From IMG/VR virus record IMGVR_UViG_3300032278_000109, positions 1-25,242 of that record: a stretch of DNA of 25,242 nt, one strand, 5' to 3'. A program made the translations under genes and the position numbers. The notes beneath the pieces are model-generated. The model saw only the letters and a list, made by a program, of their open reading frames with translations. It was not told where the DNA came from and ran no database searches. The DNA comes from a virus. Of this stretch, positions 1 to 6,544 are shown in pieces (the first letter of the stretch is position 1; every line of letters starts with the position of its first letter).

Positions 1-1
1 C

Positions 2-400
2 GAGGTGCAGGCCCGGCACGGCTTCGACGCCGCCACGCTCTCGCACTGGTGCGACCCGGCGGAGACCAACGGGCGCCGCATGCCGGTCACCGCGCTGCAC
101 GAGATCGCGGCAGGGTCCGATCCGGCGGCGCTGGTCGTCGCCCGGCATTACGCCGCCATGGCCGGCGCGGAGGTGCGCGAGCTGGGCGCCGACGACGGCA
201 CGCTCTCGGCCGCCGTCGCGGCCGTGCTTCGCCTGGCGGGGGAGATCGGGGCGCACATGGTCGAGGCGACGGACCCCCGGGGGCCGGGCGGCGCCGGGAT
301 CACGCCCGCCGAGGCCCGCCGCCTGCAGCTCGACCTCGACGACGCGGCCGAGGCCATCGCCGCCGCCCGCGCCCACCTGACCCGGGAGGCGTCGTCGTGA
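2..400 (+). CDS. Putative CII-like phage regulatory protein (5' partial)
   Basis: The reading frame is open to the left edge of the window, so the N-terminus is missing; a GTG at position 5 is the first possible start inside the window but need not be the real one. The visible 131 residues start with a helix-turn-helix-like stretch (HGFDAATLSHWCDP) followed by a helical segment, then a long Ala-rich helical tail ending in LTREASS. The pattern of a 'GFDAATLSHWCDP' segment followed by 'MPVTALHEIAAGSDP' recalls phage CII-type regulators, which bind DNA and control early transcription. That assignment rests on this loose resemblance and on its place ahead of the early genes. There is no sign of frameshift. 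It could instead be another small phage DNA-binding protein. Confidence 0.5.
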   Translation, partial: EVQARHGFDAATLSHWCDPAETNGRRMPVTALHEIAAGSDPAALVVARHYAAMAGAEVRELGADDGTLSAAVAAVLRLAGEIGAHMVEATDPRGPGGAGITPAEARRLQLDLDDAAEAIAAARAHLTREASS

Positions 401-559
401 CCGCTCCCGCCCGTCATCCTCTCCGGCCCGCGTCCGTCCCCTCGGCGCCGGTCGGTGCGCGCCCCGCCTGCCTGACCCCCTCGGCGGCGGGGCGCGATCC
501 TTTTCCCTGTGCGCGCGAGGTGGCTGTCGCCTCCCTCGGTACGGGCGTGCAGGGCGACT

Positions 560-585
560 GCGGCCGGGCGTGCGCGCCCGGCCGC
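560..585 (+). terminator. Perfect 11-bp hairpin, terminator-like
   Basis: gcggccgggcg (560-570) pairs perfectly with cgcccggccgc (575-585) around a 4-base TGCG loop. It is followed by gattt, so there is only a very short T run. It lies 160 bases after the putative regulator stop and could end that transcript or be part of a structured leader. Very stable on inspection; function is inferred. Confidence 0.45.
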
Positions 586-1039
586 GATTTCCAGTTGCCG
601 GCTGGGCGCCTCCCTGCCTGGTCGGCGGCGGCGGAGGGCAGCCACGCGGGCGCCCGCGAGGCCAGCGACACGGCCCCCGCCGCCACCAACGCCGGGGTGG
701 TGACGTTGCTGGACCGGGCTGCTAAGGTTGCCTTCCTGTCGGACTTGCCCGCTGGCCGCTCACCTCGCGGTCGGTGGGCGCTTTTCGGTCAGGAATCTCT
801 CCGAGAAATTTTGTGTTGCGCGGCATGCCCGCTCACGCAAACACTGTTCGGGCTGTCGCGCCTGGGCCTGCGACCCCAGCTTGGCGGCAAGGGACGGCTT
901 GCCTGCCGCCGTCCCGAGAGCGGCCCGTGTCTTCAGTGTGGGGGGGGCACGGGTCGTCTCACGGCTGAGCGTCCGCGCCTTCGGCCCCGAGGCTGGCGTC
1001 ATCACCACATCCTTTCCGGGCGCGGCCCGGTCACGAGGT

Positions 1040-1080
1040 CCCGGCCCGGCGGCCGGGCGTCCGCCGGGTGGTTGCCCGGC
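1040..1080 (+). promoter_or_regulatory. Set of mutually exclusive hairpins before the zinc-ribbon gene
   Basis: Three perfect stems share bases: cccggcc/ggccggg (1040-1046 with 1051-1057), cccggcgg/ccgccggg (1045-1052 with 1061-1068) and gccgggc/gcccggc (1052-1058 with 1074-1080). Only one or two can form at a time, an arrangement seen in attenuators. They end about 70 bases before the ATG at 1148. In GC-rich DNA some of this is expected by chance, so the regulatory reading is weak. Confidence 0.25.
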
Positions 1081-1147
1081 TCCTCCCTGTCGAAACTGCC
1101 CGCCGGTCGGCCCCTGCGCCGCCGGCGTGCCTCTTCGGGGTAGCGCA

Positions 1148-1447
1148 ATGGCCTGGGTCAAGACCTGTCGGGACTGCGAGCAGACCTTCGCGTCGGGGGA
1201 GATCGACCGAAAGGGGCGGTGCGGCGCCTGCCGCACGGCGGCCGCGGCCGAGATCGCCTCGCGTGCGGCGGTCGAGCTGGACCGGACGGTCCGGGCGCAT
1301 GAGGTCGCGGTGCCGCTCGCCCCGGAAGACCGTCGGACGCTGGAGGAGATCTGCAGCGCCGGGGGTTGGTCGTCGCTGCGCGACCTGGTGGGATCGATCG
1401 TGCACGAGGTCTGCGCCGACGATCGGGCCGCGGAGACTGCGGAATGA
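1148..1447 (+). CDS. Small zinc-ribbon-like protein, unknown function
   Basis: A 99-residue protein with two CxxC knuckles (C7/C10 in KTCRDC and C25/C28 in RCGACR) about 15 residues apart, the spacing of a short zinc ribbon. The rest is a charged helical region. I recognise no specific family. The ATG at 1148 is chosen because the zinc knuckle begins immediately after it; the frame is open upstream to 728, but that extension looks non-coding. The Shine-Dalgarno (ggggtag) is poor. The stop overlaps the start of the methyltransferase gene (ATGA at 1444), so the two are likely translated together. Possible roles include DNA or protein binding in early infection; this is inference. Confidence 0.6.
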   Translation: MAWVKTCRDCEQTFASGEIDRKGRCGACRTAAAAEIASRAAVELDRTVRAHEVAVPLAPEDRRTLEEICSAGGWSSLRDLVGSIVHEVCADDRAAETAE

Positions 1448-2094
1448 GCGGGCCGGCGCCGTCCGCCCGGGGGCTGTTTCGAGCCACCGGCAAGGTGTCG
1501 ACTGCGACGGCTCCACGCGAGACGCACGACTTTTACCCGACCCCGCCCGAGCCCACGCGAGCCCTGTTGAGGGCGGAGGCGGTGCGGCTGGCCGGGTTCT
1601 CTGCGATCTGGGAGCCGGCCGCCGGAGACGGCGCGATGGTTCGGGAGATCGTCGCGGCCGGCCATCGCTGCATCGGGTCGGACCTGGTCGATCGCGGATG
1701 CGGCGCTGAGATCCGGGATTTCTACGCCTTCGAGGCCGCGCCCGCGCCGGCGATCATCACCAACCCGCCGTATTTCGAGATCAACGCGCGCGACGGCCGT
1801 GGCCGCTGGGTCGAGCATGCCCTCGGCGCCCTCGACGTCGATTACATGGCCGTGCTCCTGAACTGGAACTGGTTCTGCGCCGCGGGGCTGGACTCGGTGC
1901 TGCGGCGCTGGCCGCCGGCGCGGGTCTACGCGGTCTGCTGGAAGGTGGACTTCACGGGGGCCGGCGCACCGCCTATGAACTCGGCCTGGGTGGTCTGGGA
2001 CCGCGCGGTCAGAGCCTCCGCTCCGCAGCTTCTGAGGCTCCATCGGAACGACGATGCCCGCCAGTCGGACCTCTTTCCGGGAGGCCGGCAATGA
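1444..2094 (+). CDS. DNA adenine-type methyltransferase (NPPY), orphan phage enzyme
   Basis: A 216-residue class I SAM-dependent methyltransferase. Residues 29-36 (DFYPTPPE) form the N-terminal motif common in phage N6-adenine methyltransferases, residues 57-63 (EPAAGDG) are the SAM-binding motif I, and residues 107-110 (NPPY) are the catalytic motif IV, preceded by ITN. The start at 1444 gives an ATGA overlap with the zinc-ribbon gene; upstream sequence in the same frame looks non-coding. No restriction endonuclease lies beside it, so it is probably an orphan enzyme that modifies phage DNA for protection against host restriction or to mark replication. The sequence specificity cannot be read from the protein. 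The stop overlaps the next start (ATGA at 2091). Confidence 0.82.
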   Translation: MSGPAPSARGLFRATGKVSTATAPRETHDFYPTPPEPTRALLRAEAVRLAGFSAIWEPAAGDGAMVREIVAAGHRCIGSDLVDRGCGAEIRDFYAFEAAPAPAIITNPPYFEINARDGRGRWVEHALGALDVDYMAVLLNWNWFCAAGLDSVLRRWPPARVYAVCWKVDFTGAGAPPMNSAWVVWDRAVRASAPQLLRLHRNDDARQSDLFPGGRQ

Positions 2095-2390
2095 ACGCGC
2101 CCGAGTTCCTCGCCCAGGCCGCTGCCGAGATGGCGGACCGCGCCCGCACCTATGACCAGCCGCAGGGCGAGCGGTCCATGGCGAAGACCGTCGCGATGTT
2201 CAACGCCGCGGAGGGCCTCGCCCTGACCGAGGCGCAGGGCTGGCGGTTCATGGTCTGCCTCAAGTACGCGCGCGCCACGCAGGGCGAGCATCGGGACGAC
2301 AACTATACCGACGGCGTGGCCTACTTCGGCCTCGCCGGCGAGGCCGCCGCCCGCGCGAGCAAGGATCGGGGCCTGCGTGATGACGGATGA
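2091..2390 (+). CDS. DUF6378-like phage protein
   Basis: A 99-residue protein with the layout of a widespread small phage family: an N-terminal helix with ARTYDQPQGE (about residues 18-27; the family often has a 'Y-G-x-P' segment here), a middle helix, then a region ending in HRDDNYTDGVAYFGLAGEA (about 73-91), where the family has an 'HxDxxxDxxGY' stretch. Members usually sit among replication and nucleotide-metabolism genes, as here. A nucleotide-related role has been suggested by these His/Asp residues but is not established. Start overlaps the methyltransferase stop; its own end overlaps the next small gene. Confidence 0.65.
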   Translation: MNAPEFLAQAAAEMADRARTYDQPQGERSMAKTVAMFNAAEGLALTEAQGWRFMVCLKYARATQGEHRDDNYTDGVAYFGLAGEAAARASKDRGLRDDG

Positions 2391-2574
2391 TCCCGAAGGC
2401 TTCCGCCACCTGGGCGGCGTGGCGGCGCAGCTGGTAGCGACCGCGCAGCTCGCCCGCATCGCCCGCCTCCACGCGGAGCGGCGCGCCCCCGACCTCGGCG
2501 ATGGCGAGGGGCCCGTCGACGCGCCTGCCGCTGCGGGTGGCAGCCGCGCCGCGGACAGCGCCGGGCGGGCCTGA
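2380..2574 (+). CDS. Small protein of unknown function
   Basis: A 64-residue product (MTDDPEGFRHLGG...) wedged between the DUF6378-like gene, which it overlaps by 11 bases, and the primase gene, whose ATG overlaps its stop. A GTG at 2377 is an alternative start one codon upstream. The first two thirds are helical and charged, and the C-terminus is a low-complexity Ala/Gly/Pro tail. No domain is recognised. The tight overlaps on both sides support it being translated as part of the early operon. Confidence 0.5.
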   Translation: MTDDPEGFRHLGGVAAQLVATAQLARIARLHAERRAPDLGDGEGPVDAPAAAGGSRAADSAGRA

Positions 2575-3779
2575 TGGGGTACGATCTGGATGAGGTCCGG
2601 GCCCTCGCGCCCATCGAAGCCGTGATCGGTCGCCACGTCGACTGGGACCGCGGAAAGACGCGGGCGGCGAAGGGCGAGTTCTGGGCCTGCTGCCCGTTCC
2701 ACGCCGAGCGCTCCCCCAGCTTCAAGGTCGACGCGCAGCGCGGGTTCTTCCGGTGCTTCGGCTGCGGGGCCAAGGGCGACCTGTTCAGCTTCGTGATGCA
2801 GATGGACGGCGTGGAGTTCGCCGAGGCCGTCCGACGCCTGGCCGAGGGCGCCGGCGTCGACGCCGAGGGCGAAAGCCCGGCCGAGCGGCAGGCGCGGCGC
2901 GAGGCGCAAGCCCGGCGCCGCGCCGAGGCGCAGGCTCGCGAGGCCCTGGACCGCGCGGGCCGCATCGAGGGCGCGGCCGAGATATGGGCGGCCGCCCAAC
3001 CCGACCACCCGTTGTTGGCCGCCTACCTCGCGGCCCGGGGCGTCCTGGTCGATGCGATCCGCGATCGGACCGGGGCCCTGCCGGCCACGCTGCGCCTGCA
3101 CCCGGACCTGCCGTTCTGGGCGCGCCGGAAGGGAGCCTCGCGGCCGGAGATCCTGCACAGCGGCCCGGCGATGATCGCCCGCATCGGCCGCGAGGGACGG
3201 TTCCGCGGCGTGCACAGAACCTGGATCACCGAAACCGGCCGGGCGAGGGTCGGCGGGCGGAAGCTCGACAAGCGCATGCTGGGCGAGGTGAAGACCTTCG
3301 GCGTCCGCTTCGGCCGCCCCTCGGCGCGCATGGTCGCCGGCGAGGGCATCGAGACGACCCTGTGCGTGTGGTCGCGCCTGCTCGCCCGCGGGGAGACGGA
3401 CTGGTCCGCCGAGGCGGCGCTGTCGCGCGACGCGCTGGCCGGGCCCGGGCTCGACCACGTCGGCGAGCGGCGGATCAACCCCGTGACCGGCCAGCCATGG
3501 CCCTCGGCCTTCCCGGATTTCGAAGAAGAGGCGTGGTTCGCGCCCGAGGTGGTCGACGAGCTGGTGCTGCTGGCCGAGGGGAGCGCGAAGGACCCGGTCA
3601 CGGCCGAGATCCTGACGCGCCGGGCTGAGCGCCGACACCGGGTCCGCCCCAGCGGCGCAGCGCGCATCTGCACCAGCCGCCTGCCGGGCGGGCGTTGGGA
3701 TTCCGACCTCGACTTCGCCGACCTGGCGGCCGCCGAGATCGAGGCGGGGGAGCGAGGGGGAGGGTCGCGTGGAAGATGA
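2574..3779 (+). CDS. Primase-like protein: CHC2 zinc finger plus Toprim domain
   Basis: A 401-residue protein. The N-terminal CHC2 zinc finger has C40, H43, C61 and C64 (CPFH and CFGC) and contacts template DNA in DnaG-type primases. Residues 100-130 form a charged helical linker. The C-terminal Toprim-like half has the conserved GEGIET (256-261, E257). Where phage Toprim primases usually have the metal-binding DxD, this protein reads LLAEGSAKD (332-340), and DLDFADL near 378-384 follows. It would lay down RNA primers together with the D5-type helicase encoded next. The start at 2574 overlaps the preceding stop (TGATG), and the 3' end overlaps the helicase GTG by 11 bases. The altered DxD site raises doubt about catalytic competence. 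Confidence 0.82.
   Translation: MGYDLDEVRALAPIEAVIGRHVDWDRGKTRAAKGEFWACCPFHAERSPSFKVDAQRGFFRCFGCGAKGDLFSFVMQMDGVEFAEAVRRLAEGAGVDAEGESPAERQARREAQARRRAEAQAREALDRAGRIEGAAEIWAAAQPDHPLLAAYLAARGVLVDAIRDRTGALPATLRLHPDLPFWARRKGASRPEILHSGPAMIARIGREGRFRGVHRTWITETGRARVGGRKLDKRMLGEVKTFGVRFGRPSARMVAGEGIETTLCVWSRLLARGETDWSAEAALSRDALAGPGLDHVGERRINPVTGQPWPSAFPDFEEEAWFAPEVVDELVLLAEGSAKDPVTAEILTRRAERRHRVRPSGAARICTSRLPGGRWDSDLDFADLAAAEIEAGERGGGSRGR
3746..3765 (+). repeat. Outlying copy of the G-rich replication-region repeat
   Basis: GGGGGAGCGAGGGGGAGGGT matches 5448-5467 at 19 of 20 positions (an A for a T at one site). It lies in the last codons of the primase gene and directly before the helicase GTG at 3769, where its GGGGGAGGG also serves as a possible Shine-Dalgarno. 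The match to the cluster after the helicase gene is too long for chance. Confidence 0.75.
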
Positions 3780-5424
3780 GGGGAACCCTGGCGGCGCGAT
3801 GGGCGACTTCGACGCCGGGCCGCCGGAGCACGAGGCGGATATCCTGACGCGGGCGCGGTTGCCGCGGACCGACGTCGGCAACGGGCGGCGCCTGCGCATG
3901 GCGCATGGGGACTCGGTCCGATATGTGCCCGGCCGCGGCTGGATCGTCTGGAACGGGCGCATCTGGGAGGCCGAGTTCGGCGACACGGCGATCCTGTCGG
4001 TCGGCGAGACGCTGCCCGACCTCGTGCTCGCGGAGGCGGCCGCGCTCGCCGAGGGGCCGGTCTCGAAACACGAGATCGCCGAGTGGCTGAAGGACAACGA
4101 CAGCGACGACCAGGCGGCGGCGCGCAAGGCGATCAAGTCGGCCCGGAAGAAGACCCATGCCGGCTGGGCGAAGACCTGCGGGGCGCTCGCGCGGATCAAT
4201 GCCGCCCTGACCCTGCTGCGGGATCACTGCCGCGCCCGGGTGATCGACCTCGACGCGAAGCCCTTCTCGGTCACGGCGCAGAACGGCGAGATCGACCTCG
4301 AGGCGCTGGCCGGGGTGGACCTCGGCGCCCGCGCCACGGCCGACCCCGATGACCCGGACGACGTCGCGGCCGTCGAACGCGAGATCAGGGAAGCCCTGGC
4401 GGCGGCGCAGCGGCCCTTCGACAAGGCCGGGCTGTCGACCCGGATGCTGGGCTGCGACTTCGATCCCTCGGCCGAGGCGCCGCGCTGGCGCAGGTTCCTC
4501 GAGATCGCCCTTCCCGACCCCGAGATGCGCGCCTTCGCGCAGCGGCTTGCGGGCTACCTCCTGTCGGGCCGAAACGAGGCGCAGATCGCGCTCGTGCTCC
4601 TGGGGCCGGGCGGGAACGGCAAATCGACGTTCATGGCCGGCTTGTCCCGCGTGCTGGGAACCTACGCCGCCGCCTGCCGCATCGAGATGTTCCTCGAGTC
4701 CCGGACGGCGACGCAGGGCCCCACGCCCGAGGAGGCGATCCTGCCGGGCGCGCGGGCCTATCCCGCCTCCGAGCCCGAGCCCGGGGCGACGCTGAGCTCA
4801 TCGAAGATCAAGGGCATGACCGGCGGGGAGCGCCGACTCGCCCACGCCAAGGGCAAGGATCCTTTCGAGTGGCTTCCCCAGGGCGTCCCGATCCTGAGCT
4901 TCAACAAGGTCCCGCGCATCACCGACGAGTCCGACGGCATGTGGCGGCGGCTGACCTTCCTGCCGTTCGGGGTCTACCTGCCGGCGCTGCCGGGCGACCA
5001 GCGGGTCAGCCCTGCCGAGATGGAGCGCATCGTCGACGCCGAGGCGTCCGGCATCCTCAACTGGATGGTCGAGGGCTGGATCGCCTACCGCGCCTCGGGC
5101 CTGGCCCCGCCGGCCGAGGCCGATGAGATCAAGGCGCGCCAGCGGGCCCTGGCCGACCCCATCGGCGAGTTCCTGGCGGACTGCACGGTGTCCGAGCCCG
5201 CCACGTCGCTGCAGTCGTCGGAGATGCACAAGGTCTTCGAGAAGTGGTGCGAGGCGAACGGCACCCAGCCGCATTCCATCGTCAAGTTCTCCAAGACGCT
5301 CCTCGACAAGGGGTTCGTCCGGTCGAAGGTCCGGGGCGTGAACGTCTGGCGCTTCCTCGCCTGGAACCCCTCCGACGACGTCTGGCAGCTCCGCCTGAAG
5401 GCCGACCCGGAGGCGCGGCCATGA
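3769..5424 (+). CDS. D5-type SF3 replicative helicase (phage/plasmid primase-helicase family)
   Basis: A 551-residue protein. Residues about 100-245 resemble the D5 N-terminal domain. The SF3 AAA+ domain has Walker A GPGGNGKST (279-287), an acidic Walker-B-like segment ARAYPASEPEPG (328-339), sensor 1 SFNKVP (377-382) and an arginine-finger region DGMWRRL (389-395). A C-terminal winged-helix-like region (about 480-540) ends the protein. Such proteins unwind DNA at phage and plasmid origins and often pair with a separate primase, as here. The GTG at 3769 follows a strong purine tract; an ATG at 3799 is an alternative start. The stop overlaps an ATG at 5421 and is followed at once by the repeat cluster. 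Confidence 0.88.
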   Translation: MEDEGNPGGAMGDFDAGPPEHEADILTRARLPRTDVGNGRRLRMAHGDSVRYVPGRGWIVWNGRIWEAEFGDTAILSVGETLPDLVLAEAAALAEGPVSKHEIAEWLKDNDSDDQAAARKAIKSARKKTHAGWAKTCGALARINAALTLLRDHCRARVIDLDAKPFSVTAQNGEIDLEALAGVDLGARATADPDDPDDVAAVEREIREALAAAQRPFDKAGLSTRMLGCDFDPSAEAPRWRRFLEIALPDPEMRAFAQRLAGYLLSGRNEAQIALVLLGPGGNGKSTFMAGLSRVLGTYAAACRIEMFLESRTATQGPTPEEAILPGARAYPASEPEPGATLSSSKIKGMTGGERRLAHAKGKDPFEWLPQGVPILSFNKVPRITDESDGMWRRLTFLPFGVYLPALPGDQRVSPAEMERIVDAEASGILNWMVEGWIAYRASGLAPPAEADEIKARQRALADPIGEFLADCTVSEPATSLQSSEMHKVFEKWCEANGTQPHSIVKFSKTLLDKGFVRSKVRGVNVWRFLAWNPSDDVWQLRLKADPEARP

Positions 5425-5447
5425 CCCCCCGCACCGTCATCGACGCC

Positions 5448-5751
5448 GGGGGAGCGTGGGGGAGGGTTGGGGCGCAACTCTCCCCTGAACCCTCCCCCGG
5501 AGCCTCCCCCCGGCAGGGCGCCCGGGCCGCGGCAGCGGCGACGCGCGCCGTGAAGCCTTGCGAACTCTCCCCACCCTCCCCCAACCCTCCCCCGGTTTCG
5601 ACGCGAATAAGCGTTGAGGATCAACGACCCGGGGGAGGGTGGGGAGGATGGGGAGGGTTGCCCTGTGCGCATCTATCCGCCCGCACCACGTCCTTAAGAG
5701 GGAAATATACTATGAGCAGGAAAAACCCTCCCCACTCTCCCTCTCTCCCCC
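5448..5751. repeat. Cluster of GGGGGAGGGT iteron-like repeats in both orientations; candidate replication origin
   Basis: The core GGGGAGGGT occurs seven times here: + orientation at 5459-5467, 5632-5640 and 5650-5658; - orientation (ACCCTCCCC) at 5489-5497, 5573-5581, 5584-5592 and 5725-5733. They fall into five blocks (5448-5472 G-rich, 5476-5513 C-rich, 5563-5595 C-rich, 5628-5660 G-rich, 5725-5751 C-rich). Blocks three and four form a perfect 12-bp inverted repeat (5584-5595 with 5629-5640). Between them is a less GC-rich 33-base spacer holding a second dyad, cgttga-gga-tcaacg (5612-5626). Iterons next to a D5-type helicase gene are typical of replication origins. The frame through this region stays open, so a coding role for part of it is not excluded. 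Function is inferred. Confidence 0.65.
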
Positions 5752-6434
5752 AGGGGCCATCCGTCGACTGGTCAGCCGCCTACGGCGTTCGCGTCGCGCC
5801 GCAGGAGGTCGCGCTCGCGAAGCACGTCGAGCGGGTGATGACCGGCGCGCGCGACCGGCTCGACGGCCCGCTCAACGACGTAGGGCCGCGCGGCCCGGCC
5901 CGGCCCGAGCTGCGGCGCGAGGAGGTCGAGGTCGCGGCCTATGATCCCGCGGCGCGGGTGATGAAGACCACCACCCAGCAGGTGATGCGCCGCGCGCCTG
6001 CGCGGGTGCTGCGGGGCCTGCCGGACGGCTGCCAGGCCGCGGCCCGCGAGTACGAAGGGCTCGTTGAGCGGATCGCCTCGATCCGCGGCCCGGGCGACGG
6101 CCGAGGCGGCGGGGTGAGCGACGGCGGCGCGACGACCCGCTGCGCCTGGGCGGAGCGGCTGCGCACCTGGGAGGCGGTGATCGGGCAGGAGGTGGTGATC
6201 GCCCAGCGGGGCGTGCACGCCCATGCCGACCGCGGGCGACGGGCGATCACGCGGCTCGACGTGGTGCGGGCCGTGGTGCTCGACGGGAAGGGGACCGGCG
6301 ACGTGCTGGCGCGGTTCGGGTGGTCGAGGCTTGCGGCCAACCAGGTGGCCGTCCGCGAGGCTCTGTGCGAGGCGTTGATGGACCTCGCCGAGCATCTGGG
6401 ACTGGCCGACCCACGGGCGCGACGACGGGCTTGA
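5712..6434 (+). CDS. Putative phage regulator with C-terminal helix-turn-helix-like region
   Basis: A 240-residue protein. The ATG at 5712 is preceded by AAGAGGGA (5696-5703), a good Shine-Dalgarno, in a short AT-rich patch. The frame is open upstream to an ATG at 5421 that overlaps the helicase stop, which would give 337 residues, but the extra part only translates the repeats into Pro/Ser/Gly. Residues 71-125 are helical; residues 180-228 look like a helix-turn-helix unit (LDVVRAVVLDGKGTGDVLA then RFGWSRLAANQVAVREALC). A DNA-binding regulator placed between the replication and packaging genes could switch on late genes, as Q or ArpU proteins do elsewhere. This role is inferred from layout; no family is recognised with confidence. 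Confidence 0.6.
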   Translation: MSRKNPPHSPSLPQGPSVDWSAAYGVRVAPQEVALAKHVERVMTGARDRLDGPLNDVGPRGPARPELRREEVEVAAYDPAARVMKTTTQQVMRRAPARVLRGLPDGCQAAAREYEGLVERIASIRGPGDGRGGGVSDGGATTRCAWAERLRTWEAVIGQEVVIAQRGVHAHADRGRRAITRLDVVRAVVLDGKGTGDVLARFGWSRLAANQVAVREALCEALMDLAEHLGLADPRARRRA

Positions 6435-6460
6435 CGAGAACATCACATTCAACGTAGCTT
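6431..6460 (+). promoter_or_regulatory. Possible promoter after the regulator gene
   Basis: TTGACG (6431-6436) overlaps the regulator stop codon and matches a -35 box at five of six positions. TAGCTT (6455-6460) is a weak -10 candidate 18 bases away. It sits in an AT-richer stretch than its surroundings and ahead of the 6545 gene and packaging genes. The -10 is poor, so this is only a candidate late promoter. Confidence 0.25.
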
Positions 6461-6479
6461 CCTCGCCATGCTGTAGAAC

Positions 6480-6511
6480 CGCGCCCGGATGGCTCCCGCC
6501 GCCCGGGCGCG
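6480..6511 (+). terminator. 9-bp hairpin between regulator and late genes
   Basis: cgcgcccgg (6480-6488) pairs perfectly with ccgggcgcg (6503-6511) around a 14-base loop and is followed by tctcgttc, with scattered T residues. It lies in the 110-base gap between the regulator and the 6545 gene and could separate early from late transcripts. Confidence 0.4.
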
Positions 6512-6544
6512 TCTCGTTCAAGCCCCCGCCATCGGAGATCGACC

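Larger units (their letters stand above)
401..1147. other. 747-base segment without a convincing gene; several GC hairpins
   Basis: Open frames run through this stretch, including one on the + strand that could start with a GTG overlapping the upstream stop (397-1143). However, its second codon positions are unusually GC-rich and the product is an Arg/Pro/Gly/Cys-rich string with no recognisable domain, which fits a chance open frame in very GC-rich DNA. What can be seen are an 11-bp perfect hairpin at 560-585, three competing hairpins at 1040-1080, a smaller one at 886-903, and a locally AT-richer patch around 780-850 (aaattttgtg). It may be a regulatory region, a structured RNA, or a decayed gene; no promoter could be assigned. 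Confidence 0.45.

Noticed and set aside
397-1143. Possible 248-residue gene starting with GTG overlapping the upstream stop
   Set aside because: Second codon positions are too GC-rich for a real protein of this genome, and the product is an Arg/Pro/Gly/Cys string with no domain. Kept only as part of an unexplained segment.
760-4199. Long open frames on the minus strand
   Set aside because: They run antisense to well-supported replication genes and give Arg/Pro/Ala-rich products without domains, as expected for the antisense of GC-rich codons.
5706-5711. TATACT as a -10 box before the regulator
   Set aside because: It lies directly on the ATG at 5712, so transcripts would start after the start codon, and no -35 box is found at the right distance.
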